Origin: Parvibaculaceae bacterium
GTDB taxonomy: Bacteria; Pseudomonadota; Alphaproteobacteria; Parvibaculales; Parvibaculaceae
Length of the DNA stretch: 64,000 nt
Assembly: GCA_029209985.1 (NCBI GenBank)
Contig: JARGNZ010000002.1
Span: forward strand, 62,001 to 126,000
Reading direction: 5' to 3'
Numbering within the stretch: the first letter of the stretch is position 1; every line of letters starts with the position of its first letter. The notes below the pieces were generated by a model. That model had not been told where the DNA came from. It searched no databases and saw nothing but the letters and a program-made list of their open reading frames with translations. A program made the position numbers and the translations under genes. Positions 45,151 to 53,133 of this stretch are shown in pieces.

Positions 45151-45525
45151 AAAAAATTCCTCAAATACACGAGTGCTTTAATGGGGTGAGCGCAGATTGG
45201 TCGAAATGTCTTAACAGGAAATTGTAGGGATGATTCAAATTTGGTCTAATTGGGAAAAGAAATAATGTTTCTCAAAAACAACAAGATTTGAGGATGCCAC
45301 AGGGAGAAAGCGGTGATGCAATGACACAGAATGGGACAGCGCATAGTCACTCCGGTTCTAACCGAAGGTTGGGCCTTGATGACTTCTGAGCAAGTGCGAA
45401 TCAAGTCCGCCAGGAAGATGCAGGAAGATAAAGAGACTTCTGTCGCAAATGCGCCGTACTTTCGGGTATAACTGAACACGCACAACAAGAACGTCCCAGC
45501 TGTGGGGACAGGGAAGGGAAGATCG
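45151..45525. other. Divergent intergenic region, kinase to crotonase
   Basis: 375 bases with promoters for both sides. Short open frames on both strands here (for example 45246-45488 minus) have no domain and poor start context, so I do not call them genes. No clear operator or RNA structure seen. Confidence 0.4.
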
Positions 45526-46326
45526 ATGACCGATCCGCTACTATTCGAGAAAAATGGGCATATTGTTACGTTGACAATGAACCGTCCTGAAAGCCGTAAT
45601 CCACTGGGCGAACCAGAGGATGCGGCGAACTACCAAGCAGCGGCCACGCGCATCAACATGGACCGCGATGTGCGTTGCGTGGTGTTGACCGGGGCTGGGT
45701 CGGCTTTCTCGGCGGGTGGCAATGTGAAGGCGATGAAGGAGCAAGACGGAAACTTTTCCGGGCCGGGAGTGCGTATTGCCGATGGCTACCGTGAAGGTAT
45801 TCATCAAATTGTGCGCGCCATCTGGGGCATTCAAGTGCCAGTGATTGCGGCGGTAAATGGACCAGCCATTGGGTTAGGCAATGATGTCGCTTGTATGTGC
45901 GATACGCGTATTGCTTCTGCAAAAGCTAAGTTTGGCGTCACCTTCTTGAAAATTGGATTGGTGCCGGGGGATGGGGGAGCGTGGCTTCTACCCAAGATTA
46001 TCGGTATGGCGCGGGCCTCTGAATTGTTTTTCACCGGTGATGTGATCGATGCCACCACCGCTGCACAGTGGGGGCTTGTTTCTAAGGTGGTCGAGCATGA
46101 TGAGTTGCTCGTGGAAGCTTATAAGCTTGCTGAACGCATGTGTGTGCAGCCGCCGGATGTTTTGCGGATGACAAAGCGCCTCATGCGTACCGGAATGACC
46201 AATTCATTCGACACTGTCATGGACATGTCAGCTTCATATCAGGCACTGGCTCACCACACAGACGACCATATGGAAGCATTGGATGCCTTTTTTGAGAAAC
46301 GCCCGCCATCATATAGCGGAAAATAA
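45526..46326 (+). CDS. Crotonase (enoyl-CoA hydratase/isomerase) family protein with altered active site
   Basis: 266 residues from ATG 45526, preceded by AGGGAAGGGAAG. Crotonase fold: A-G-S-A-F-S-A-G-G-N-V-K-A-M (oxyanion hole, about 57-70) and G-P-A-I-G-L-G-N-D-V-A. The two catalytic glutamates of classical hydratase align with D120 (in place of E144) and F140 (E164), so plain hydration of 2-enoyl-CoA is unlikely; isomerase, hydrolase or lyase activity is possible. Lies with ACAD genes and a small monooxygenase. Confidence 0.85.
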   Translation: MTDPLLFEKNGHIVTLTMNRPESRNPLGEPEDAANYQAAATRINMDRDVRCVVLTGAGSAFSAGGNVKAMKEQDGNFSGPGVRIADGYREGIHQIVRAIWGIQVPVIAAVNGPAIGLGNDVACMCDTRIASAKAKFGVTFLKIGLVPGDGGAWLLPKIIGMARASELFFTGDVIDATTAAQWGLVSKVVEHDELLVEAYKLAERMCVQPPDVLRMTKRLMRTGMTNSFDTVMDMSASYQALAHHTDDHMEALDAFFEKRPPSYSGK

Positions 46327-46353
46327 CCGCTGTTTTCGCCCCACTTTTGGGGG

Positions 46354-46391
46354 TGTTCAGGGCTGAACAGCCAAAACCACACGCTGAACAG
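46354..46391. promoter_or_regulatory. Palindrome with a third half-site, possible regulator binding region
   Basis: TGTTCAG-GG-CTGAACA at 46354-46369 is a perfect 7-bp inverted repeat; GCTGAACAG recurs at 46383-46391. It lies after the crotonase gene and 160-190 bases upstream of the monooxygenase gene. Confidence 0.4.
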
Positions 46392-46393
46392 AC

Positions 46394-46440
46394 GAAAGGC
46401 CTGCTAAATCCCGACTTTACGTTGCGGTGGCAGGCCTTTC
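46394..46440 (+). terminator. 11-bp hairpin downstream of the crotonase gene
   Basis: GAAAGGCCTGC (46394-46404) and its exact complement GCAGGCCTTTC (46430-46440), 25-base loop. A likely terminator for the crotonase transcript, though the loop is long and the T-run poor. Confidence 0.5.
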
Positions 46441-46547
46441 GGCTTAAATTGCGGCAACGAAATTCGTCTAATACAAATCAGTGAGTCCGAGCGAAGTCTG
46501 TTGGCCAAAAGGTTTGACAGAAAATAGGACCAAATGGGAGATCCGTC

Positions 46548-46844
46548 ATGGGTGTTATTAGTTTAGTTGCAACGATGAAAATTGCCGAAGGCAAGAATGA
46601 TGCTTTCGAAACCGCTTTCAAAGACCTTCAAGCGCAAGTGCGTGCAAACGAAGAGGGTTGCTTGCAGTACGATCTCACCCGTTCAAAAAGTGATCCCCTC
46701 ACATATTTGATCATCGAGAAATACGCGGATGCAGCCGCATTGGATGCCCACGGCAAGACAGACTATTTCAAAGCAGCTGGTGCAGCTTTGGGAGCCGCTC
46801 TTGCGGGCGCGCCAAAACTCGAAATTCTGGACTTTGTGAACTAA
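46548..46844 (+). CDS. Antibiotic-biosynthesis-monooxygenase (ABM) superfamily small protein
   Basis: 98 residues. ABM dimeric ferredoxin-like fold: V-A-T-M-K-I-A-E-G-K (strand 1), N-E-E-G-C-L-Q-Y-D-L-T-R-S, and Y-L-I-I-E-K-Y-A-D-A-A-A-L-D-A-H. Members are cofactor-free oxygenases, quinone monooxygenases or haem-degrading enzymes, but many have no known role. It is followed 54 bases later by an ACAD gene. ATG 46548 has GGGAG upstream. Confidence 0.8.
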   Translation: MGVISLVATMKIAEGKNDAFETAFKDLQAQVRANEEGCLQYDLTRSKSDPLTYLIIEKYADAAALDAHGKTDYFKAAGAALGAALAGAPKLEILDFVN

Positions 46845-46898
46845 CGCCAAATAGTTCCATTATAATTTTGAAACACTAGTAGTTAAGGGAGTTCAGAA

Positions 46899-48107
46899 AT
46901 GGATTTGACCTTCAGCAAAGAAGACGAAGCCTTCCGTCAGGAAGTTAAAGATTTTATTGGTGAGCATTTCACCGAGCAACTTCGTGATAAGCGGTCTCGT
47001 TCTAAGAACGGATACCTCGATAAGGCTGACCACATTCAGTGGCAAAAAGCTTTGGCGACTAAAGGTTGGGCAACACCCAACTGGCCAGTTGAGCACGGTG
47101 GCCCCGGTTTCACCCCTACCCAGAAGTACATCTTCTCTGTAGAAATGGCGCGTGAAGACACACCACACGTGGTGCCTTTCGGCATTACCATGGTTGCTCC
47201 CGTGATCATGAAATTTGGGACGGAAGAGCAAAAGAAACGCTTCTTGCCAGACATCCAAGCAACAAATGTTTGGTGGTGTCAGGGATACTCTGAGCCGGGC
47301 TCAGGGTCTGACCTTGCTTCTTTGCAGATGAAAGCTGAACGCGACGGTGATCACTACGTGCTCAACGGATCGAAAATCTGGACATCTGTTGCACAACACG
47401 CAGACTGGATTTTCTGTTTGGTGCGCACATCGAAAGAAGGCAAACGCCAAGAAGGTATTTCCTTTGTTCTTGTCGATATGAAAACACCAGGCATCACTGT
47501 TGATCCGATTGTTTGTCTCGACAACACACCCGCACCTCACCAAGAAGTAAACCAAGTGTTCTTCGAAGACGTGCGTGTGCCAGTTGAAAACCTTGTTGGT
47601 GAAGAAAACAAAGGTTGGACCTGCGCGAAATACCTGCTCGAATTTGAACGCGGTAATGCGTATTCACCGGGCCTGTATCACGGTTTGAGCAATGTACGTG
47701 AAATCGCATCTGAGCAAATTGTTGATGGCCGTCCATTGATTGAGGACCCCTCTTTCGCAGCCAAGTTGTCGGATGTTGAATCGCAAATCCGTGCAATGGA
47801 ATTCACCGAGCTTCGTATCTTCTCTGCATTGTCTGCAGGCGGTAACGTCGGCCCGGAAAGTTCATTGTTGAAATGCCGTGGTACAGAGCTGCAGCAAGCC
47901 ATCACTGAATTGTCCGTAGAAGCCACTGGGGTGTACGTGAACCTTCACGTTGCAGATCCATTGTTGGACAGCAACGAAGAAGACATCGGTCCATCCTACG
48001 CAAAAGTAACAGCACCACGTTACTTCTCAACGCGTAAAACATCGATCTTTGCTGGGTCTAATGAAATTCAGCGCAACATCATGGCGAAAGCTGTTTTGGG
48101 TCTTTAA
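46899..48107 (+). CDS. Acyl-CoA dehydrogenase, long-type, no adjacent short partner
   Basis: 402 residues; AAGGGAG precedes ATG 46899. Y-S-E-P-G-S-G-S-D-L-A-S near 130-141, candidate catalytic Glu E250 in L-E-F-E-R-G, and I-F-A-G-S-N-E-I-Q-R-N-I-M-A at the C-terminus. It is a close relative of the long subunit of pair 2 (same W-W-C-Q-G-Y-S-E-P and G-E-E-N-K-G-W-T signatures). Its partner, if it needs one, is not next to it; it could pair with a short subunit elsewhere in the window. Confidence 0.9.
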   Translation: MDLTFSKEDEAFRQEVKDFIGEHFTEQLRDKRSRSKNGYLDKADHIQWQKALATKGWATPNWPVEHGGPGFTPTQKYIFSVEMAREDTPHVVPFGITMVAPVIMKFGTEEQKKRFLPDIQATNVWWCQGYSEPGSGSDLASLQMKAERDGDHYVLNGSKIWTSVAQHADWIFCLVRTSKEGKRQEGISFVLVDMKTPGITVDPIVCLDNTPAPHQEVNQVFFEDVRVPVENLVGEENKGWTCAKYLLEFERGNAYSPGLYHGLSNVREIASEQIVDGRPLIEDPSFAAKLSDVESQIRAMEFTELRIFSALSAGGNVGPESSLLKCRGTELQQAITELSVEATGVYVNLHVADPLLDSNEEDIGPSYAKVTAPRYFSTRKTSIFAGSNEIQRNIMAKAVLGL

Positions 48108-48132
48108 GTTCCAAAACACGATGATACAAATT

Positions 48133-48162
48133 AAAAGGCGGTTGCATAGCAACCGCCTTTTT
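48133..48162. terminator. Bidirectional terminator between convergent genes
   Basis: Perfect 12-bp stem AAAGGCGGTTGC (48134-48145) with GCAACCGCCTTT (48149-48160), 3-base loop, with T-runs on both strands. Confidence 0.9.
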
Positions 48163-48164
48163 CG

Positions 48165-50159
48165 TTAGTCATTTGCAAACCGCGCCTTTAAATTTCGCCA
48201 TGCACCACGCGGAATAGGCGAGGTACGGTCTGGCCGCCCATAGGCTTGGGTCACGCGGTCAAAGACAATTGCGAGCGCAACAATAGCGGCCCCCGCAAGC
48301 AAGCCTTGGCCAACGTCTAGCCGTTGAATGCCAAGCAACACTTGTTCCCCTAAGCCACGTGCCCCAATCATAGAGCCGATGACGACCATAGAGAGAGCCA
48401 TCATGATGGTCTGGTTCAACCCTGCCATCAGGTTTGGCAAAGCCAAGGGTAACTCAATGTCGATGAGCTGGCGCCAACGCTCCGCCCCAAGGTCATTGGC
48501 GGCTTCTCTGTAGCGAACATCCACTAACTGTAGGCCAAGGCTGGTGAGGCGGATGAGCGGCGGCGTTGCGTAGATGATGGTAGCAAAAACTGCTGGCACC
48601 ATACCAAGCCCAAACAACATCAGCGCGGGAATAAGGTAGACGAAGCTAGGCAAGGTTTGCATCGCATCCAGAATGGGCATCAGAATGCGGCGTGCGAGCG
48701 GGCTACGAGATAGAAAGATGCCGAACGGAAGTCCAATCAGCACACACAAGAAGACCGAGACGAATGTCAGGGCAAGGGTCTGCACAGCAAGCTCCCAAAG
48801 GCCCAGATAGCCAATGCCAAAGAGCGCCGCCCCAAAGAGCACAGGCGGTAAAAAATGCGCAGTGGCGTGATAGCCAATGGCCATGGCTATCAGAATAAGA
48901 ACCCACCACGGCAAGGCACTCAAGCCCTGCTCTACAGTGAGAATGAACTGAAGCATCACGTCACTGATGGTTTGAAACCCACCCCCAAATTGACCGACAA
49001 ATGCGTCCACGGCCTCGTTGATGTTTTGTTGCAGGGCAGGGCCGACGGTGACAGGAAAAATGGATGTTGTTGCTGTGCGTTCTTGAACCACTTTCGCCGC
49101 AATCTTAGGACTTACCCATTTGCGCCATACCTTAGGGTATCGACCAATAAAATACTCTGCGGCGTCACGCGCTGTACTGCCGGGGCGCGCCTGCATGTAG
49201 GCGAGCGCGTCGCTCACCATTTTACTGGTGGTTTCATAATCGGTGAGGAAGCGAACAACTTCGGGAGCAGAGGCCGCGAACTGACTGTTGGCCCCGACCA
49301 CAATTTTGCTTTCGGGATAGGCGACCGCTGGCGCAGCTTGAGGATTTGCAACAAAGGCCTGCCAAGCTTCAGCTGTATAGGCAGGCTCTTCGAGTTTCAC
49401 CAAATCATATGAGCCTAAAACCCATGTGGGTCCCCAATAATAAGTGAGAAGTGGCGTGCCTTGTTTGAAAGAGGCCGCAATGGCGGCGGCGAGGGCCGCC
49501 CCTGTTCCTGGATGAAAATTGGTGTAGCTATCGGCAAGACCGTAGGAAATCAATTTATTCGAATTGTTGACCTCACAAGACCAACCAGCAATGCAATTAT
49601 AGAAGCGCCCTTTGTCGGGTTGTTCAGGGTCTTGAAAAAGGTGTTTGTATTTGGGCAAATCAAACACCGACTTGAGATCGGGAGCCACCGCCTTAAGGTT
49701 GCGAGAGGGGTCGCCCTCGATTACATATCGCGGAACGTACCAGCCCTGAACCGCATCAGGAAAGTTGACCCCAAGGTCGACAACCAAGCCGTCCTCCAAA
49801 GCTTCTGTCCATGCAACGGTGACATTGTCCTGCCAAACTTCCATCAGGACGTCGATGTCCCCGCGAGCCAAGCCTTGCAAAAGGGGAAGCGACGTACCCG
49901 GCAAGACGTCCGTTTCGCATCCGTACCCGCGCTCTAAAATGATACGTGCCACTTCTGTATGGAAGGCATTGGAATCCCAATCCAATCCACCAAACAAGAT
50001 GGGGCGGTCAACGCCGCATTGGTTAGGGCTCGGTGTTTCTGCAATGCTAGGTGTAGGGGGTAGGCAGAATAAAAGGCAAAATAAGCAAACCCAAACGGTC
50101 TGAATGACAAGCGGCTTGTTTCTGCGACCGATGAGCTGGTGGGGAATATATTTTTGCAT
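48165..50159 (-). CDS. Fused betaine/choline-type ABC transporter: substrate-binding plus permease
   Basis: 664 residues. Signal peptide (1-40), a type-II periplasmic binding domain of the OpuAC/ProX family (about 45-330: W-D-S-N-A-F-H-T-E-V, W-Q-D-N-V-T-V-A-W), then a linker and a ProW-like permease (about 415-640) with the ABC loop A-A-N-D-L-G-A-E-R-W-R-Q. Glycine-betaine or related osmolyte uptake is likely, but the ligand is inferred from family. No ATPase (ProV) gene lies in the window, so it must be supplied elsewhere. A BetI-like regulator is encoded just upstream on the same strand. Confidence 0.85.
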   Translation of the reverse strand: MQKYIPHQLIGRRNKPLVIQTVWVCLFCLLFCLPPTPSIAETPSPNQCGVDRPILFGGLDWDSNAFHTEVARIILERGYGCETDVLPGTSLPLLQGLARGDIDVLMEVWQDNVTVAWTEALEDGLVVDLGVNFPDAVQGWYVPRYVIEGDPSRNLKAVAPDLKSVFDLPKYKHLFQDPEQPDKGRFYNCIAGWSCEVNNSNKLISYGLADSYTNFHPGTGAALAAAIAASFKQGTPLLTYYWGPTWVLGSYDLVKLEEPAYTAEAWQAFVANPQAAPAVAYPESKIVVGANSQFAASAPEVVRFLTDYETTSKMVSDALAYMQARPGSTARDAAEYFIGRYPKVWRKWVSPKIAAKVVQERTATTSIFPVTVGPALQQNINEAVDAFVGQFGGGFQTISDVMLQFILTVEQGLSALPWWVLILIAMAIGYHATAHFLPPVLFGAALFGIGYLGLWELAVQTLALTFVSVFLCVLIGLPFGIFLSRSPLARRILMPILDAMQTLPSFVYLIPALMLFGLGMVPAVFATIIYATPPLIRLTSLGLQLVDVRYREAANDLGAERWRQLIDIELPLALPNLMAGLNQTIMMALSMVVIGSMIGARGLGEQVLLGIQRLDVGQGLLAGAAIVALAIVFDRVTQAYGRPDRTSPIPRGAWRNLKARFAND

Positions 50160-50215
50160 GACGGGGAGAATAGATCATTGCTATAGGAGCGTCAAAGTAG
50201 TCCCCTGCGCTTAGG

Positions 50216-50794
50216 TTATCGCTCAATTAGGCTTTTCAAATGGGCCTGAAGAGTGGCGCGGGCCATTTTCCGGTTAGCCGGTGTCGGGTGCACCGAAGTT
50301 TGCACCACCAATCCATTCATTAGGCCGACAAATATCTTGGCTTCCACCTTTACATCCAGATTGTCGTTGATCTCCGCTAGGATGGGATAGAGGGATTTAT
50401 ACCACTGATGATGGCGTATATCGTTTTCTTTAGCTAGCCGCGGATCGGTGCTGGCGAAATTCCAGAATGCCATCCACACACGACCTTCACGTAGCCTAAG
50501 GGCATCGAGGGGCAAGACCTCATCGACAATGAGTAACATTTTTTCAAGGGCAGGAATGTTTTGTTTCAAAATTTCGTTGGTGCGCTGGTCAATATCATCA
50601 AGAGACGCTTCAATCGCGGCCAAGAGAAGCTCTTCTCGGTTGGCAAAATAATGGGTAATGCGGCCTGTAGCGCACTTGGCAGCAGTGGCTACTTTACGCA
50701 AAGAAAGTCCTTCAACGCCTTGGTCGGATAATACCGTCCAACAGGCTCCAATAAGTTCTCTGCGTCGATCGTCGTGGTTTACTATTTTGGGCAT
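50216..50794 (-). CDS. TetR/BetI-family transcriptional regulator
   Basis: 192 residues. TetR helix-turn-helix (about 28-50: G-V-E-G-L-S-L-R-K-V-A, C-A-T-G-R-I-T-H-Y-F-A-N-R-E-E-L), then a BetI-like ligand-binding region containing W-M-A-F-W-N-F. BetI represses choline/betaine genes in response to choline. A long palindrome at 50817-50868 lies immediately upstream and may be its operator. Divergent from the sterol-desaturase-like gene. Confidence 0.88.
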   Translation of the reverse strand: MPKIVNHDDRRRELIGACWTVLSDQGVEGLSLRKVATAAKCATGRITHYFANREELLLAAIEASLDDIDQRTNEILKQNIPALEKMLLIVDEVLPLDALRLREGRVWMAFWNFASTDPRLAKENDIRHHQWYKSLYPILAEINDNLDVKVEAKIFVGLMNGLVVQTSVHPTPANRKMARATLQAHLKSLIER

Positions 50795-50816
50795 AGCTTG
50801 TTATAGGAAATTTTTC

Positions 50817-50868
50817 TTTACAAAACAATCGTTTCGTGAAAATCTTTGCAAATCGAACGTTTTGTAAA
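50817..50868. promoter_or_regulatory. Palindromic candidate operator between TetR gene and hydroxylase gene
   Basis: TTTACAAAAC (50817-50826) and GTTTTGTAAA (50859-50868) are exact inverted repeats 32 bases apart; AATCGTTT and AATCGAAC half-like elements lie inside. Set in an 85-base divergent promoter region, and the right arm abuts the ribosome-binding site of the + strand gene. Confidence 0.6.
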
Positions 50869-50879
50869 AGGATGTGCCC

Positions 50880-51785
50880 ATGTTGGAGTTTCTTCAAGGT
50901 CTATTGACCATTCGAGATTCTGATCAAACATTTATTTTGATTGCCCTCATCGTTGCTGATGTGGGTTTGACACTGGTGTTGGGCAAAAAATACTACCGCG
51001 CGGCAGATACATTTGTGTCCGTCGTGTTGGGACTAACCTATGCCTTGACCATTGCTGTGCTCTATGGGGTTGTCTTTGCCTTATATAGCTGGGTGCATCA
51101 GTACCGGGTGTTGGATGTGGACTGGCAGGGCAGTGTCATCCTGTTCTTGTTGGCCTACGTGCTCGTGGACCTTGCCTTTTATGTCTATCATTGGGCGATT
51201 CATGTCGTGCGGATCGGTTGGGCAGCGCACGTCAACCATCACTCCAGTCAATATTTCAATGTTGGCACAGCGTTGCGTGCCTCATTTGTTGAAGCGATCT
51301 ATGAGCCGTTGATGATCGCGCCTTTGGCCCTGTTAGGGATTGAGCCGATCATGTTGATTGCGCTCTTGTCGTTAAACCATCTGTATCAATATTGGCTACA
51401 CACCAACCACATTGGAAAGCTGGGGCCGTTGGAATGGGTGTTGAACACCCCCTCACATCACCGCGTACACCACGGCAGCAACATTCAATATTGCGACAAA
51501 AACTTCGGCGGCACTTTTATCATTTGGGACCGTTTGTTTGGCACCTTTGAGGAAGAAAAAGAGCAACCTGTTTTTGGCATCATCCATCAGTTGGAAAGCC
51601 ACAACCCAATTTGGGTGACATTTCATGAGTGGGTGGGGATTGCAAAGGATGTGCGTAAGGCACGGAGTATAAAGGAAGTATTGGGTTATCTCTTTATGGC
51701 ACCGGGGTGGGCACCAGATGGTAAGTCGGAGACAACGCGCGTTATGCAAGCACAGCTAAAACAGCAGAAAGAAAAGTTGGGCTGA
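50880..51785 (+). CDS. Sterol-desaturase/fatty-acid-hydroxylase family membrane enzyme
   Basis: 301 residues from ATG 50880 with AAGGA at good spacing. Several transmembrane helices and the three histidine clusters of di-iron hydroxylases: H-W-A-I-H (about 103-107), H-V-N-H-H-S and H-H-R-V-H-H-G. Family members hydroxylate or desaturate sterols, fatty acids or carotenoids. A TetR-type gene is divergent from it. Substrate not known; nearby lipid-catabolism genes fit an acyl or sterol role. Confidence 0.85.
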   Translation: MLEFLQGLLTIRDSDQTFILIALIVADVGLTLVLGKKYYRAADTFVSVVLGLTYALTIAVLYGVVFALYSWVHQYRVLDVDWQGSVILFLLAYVLVDLAFYVYHWAIHVVRIGWAAHVNHHSSQYFNVGTALRASFVEAIYEPLMIAPLALLGIEPIMLIALLSLNHLYQYWLHTNHIGKLGPLEWVLNTPSHHRVHHGSNIQYCDKNFGGTFIIWDRLFGTFEEEKEQPVFGIIHQLESHNPIWVTFHEWVGIAKDVRKARSIKEVLGYLFMAPGWAPDGKSETTRVMQAQLKQQKEKLG

Positions 51786-51860
51786 GGGCCTCTGCGAGAT
51801 TCCTGAGCTAATGAGACAAAAGTGGCGGCTCTCTGGGGGGAGGAGGCGGCCACAAAAAAA

Positions 51861-51883
51861 GGGAGCCCGAAAGGGCTCCCTTA
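51861..51883. terminator. Bidirectional terminator between hydroxylase and dehydrogenase genes
   Basis: GGGAGCCC (51861-51868), loop GAAA, GGGCTCCC (51873-51880). An A-run precedes it on the plus strand, giving a T-run on the minus strand. Confidence 0.85.
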
Positions 51884-51905
51884 ATTCTGTGCAAGCAGTT
51901 AAAGC

Positions 51906-52811
51906 TTAGCTCTTTTTACCAGCAGCATATTCGAAGAATTTGCCTGTCTGCTCGCCACCCATGAAGTAAGGCTTGGCAGTTGAAAGGTCTGACAGAGCGT
52001 CCCAGTTCTCAGCAATTTTCTCAGCAACATCATCGCCTTTACCCAAGAACTTGCCTTCGGTTTCAACGATTTTGGCAACTGAGAAGTGACCAGCACCGGC
52101 CGCAACAATAACGCCTGTAGGCGCATCTTCAGAAGCCATGAAGGCAACCGCAGGTGCAACGCTGTCAGGGGTGAACATTGCTTCTGCTTCCGGTGGGAAC
52201 AAATCAGAAGTCATATTAGTGAAAGCAACTGGTGCCAAAGCGCTGGCGCGGATGTTGTCTTTCTGGCCTTCAAGTTTCAAGGTGTTGATGAAACCAACGA
52301 GGCCGAGTTTCGCAGCGCCGTAGTTGGTTTGACCAAAGTTGCCGTAAAGACCTGAAGAAGAAGCGGTTACGATGATGCGACCGTAGCCTTGCTCTTTCAT
52401 GATTGGCCAAACAGCTTTCGTTGGCTTGACGGAACCCATGAGGTGCACGTCCACAACCAAGTTGAAGTCTGACATTTCCATTTTGGTGAAGCTTTTGTCG
52501 CGCAAGATGCCAGCATTGTTGACGAGAATGTCAATGCGGCCATAGGCGTCCATAGCTGTTTTGACCAACAGAGCAACGCCTGCGTCGTCAGTTACAGAGG
52601 AACCATTTGCAGTGGCTTCGCCGCCAGCAGCTTTGATTTCAGCAACAACTTTATCCGCTGCTTCGGAACCAGCTGAGCCATCAGCTGCTTTGCCAAGATC
52701 GTTGACAACAACTTTAGCGCCACGACGCGCCAGCTCTAAAGCGTGAGCGCGACCAAGGCCGCCACCAGCGCCAGTAACAATAGCCACTTTGCCATCGAAA
52801 CGAATGCTCAT
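51906..52811 (-). CDS. Short-chain dehydrogenase of the MFE-2 / (3R)-hydroxyacyl-CoA dehydrogenase type
   Basis: 301 residues. NAD site T13-G-A-G-G-G-L-G20, D-L-G, N-N-A-G-I-L-R-D-K-S-F (98-108), catalytic Y164 and K168 with the Ser run at 151-153. The wording V-V-N-D-L-G and G-I-L-R-D matches the dehydrogenase domain of eukaryotic MFE-2 and bacterial steroid Hsd4-type enzymes. It would oxidise a 3-hydroxyacyl-CoA in a beta-oxidation or side-chain-removal step. No hydratase domain is fused. AGGAG precedes the start on the minus strand. Confidence 0.9.
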   Translation of the reverse strand: MSIRFDGKVAIVTGAGGGLGRAHALELARRGAKVVVNDLGKAADGSAGSEAADKVVAEIKAAGGEATANGSSVTDDAGVALLVKTAMDAYGRIDILVNNAGILRDKSFTKMEMSDFNLVVDVHLMGSVKPTKAVWPIMKEQGYGRIIVTASSSGLYGNFGQTNYGAAKLGLVGFINTLKLEGQKDNIRASALAPVAFTNMTSDLFPPEAEAMFTPDSVAPAVAFMASEDAPTGVIVAAGAGHFSVAKIVETEGKFLGKGDDVAEKIAENWDALSDLSTAKPYFMGGEQTGKFFEYAAGKKS

Positions 52812-53133
52812 AAGTAAAACTCCTAGTAGGATGTTTGCGAGATTTGAGGATCTCAGAATTTCGAAGTCCGTATCTCATGCCCCAGTAATTGGGTTTGAGG
52901 ACATGGGTGTACGGCGCTGTACCCAAGCTCAGCCACAGGATGTGACCCAAGGCGAGCTTTAAGCGCTTTTTTTGCCTGAGAGGCGGCTCCGGGTCAAGCC
53001 GAAGCTTCGTTCTGGCGCTGTGCACAGACAATCAGACCTCTTCAGTCTTGAACAGAGGCAAAATCCGTGGGCATATGCCAGTCCCACTATTTGCCGTATA
53101 ATGAGGCTGTTTGGGGAAAACGGGGGATGAAGG
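52812..53133. other. Divergent intergenic region, dehydrogenase to nucleoside transporter
   Basis: 322 bases. Promoters for both genes; an interrupted inverted repeat G-G-G-T-G-T-A-C with G-T-A-C-C-C near 52902-52921. No gene or RNA recognised. Confidence 0.4.

Noticed and set aside
45246-45488. 80-codon minus-strand open frame in the kinase-crotonase gap
   Set aside because: No ribosome-binding site, cysteine-rich random-looking translation and no domain.
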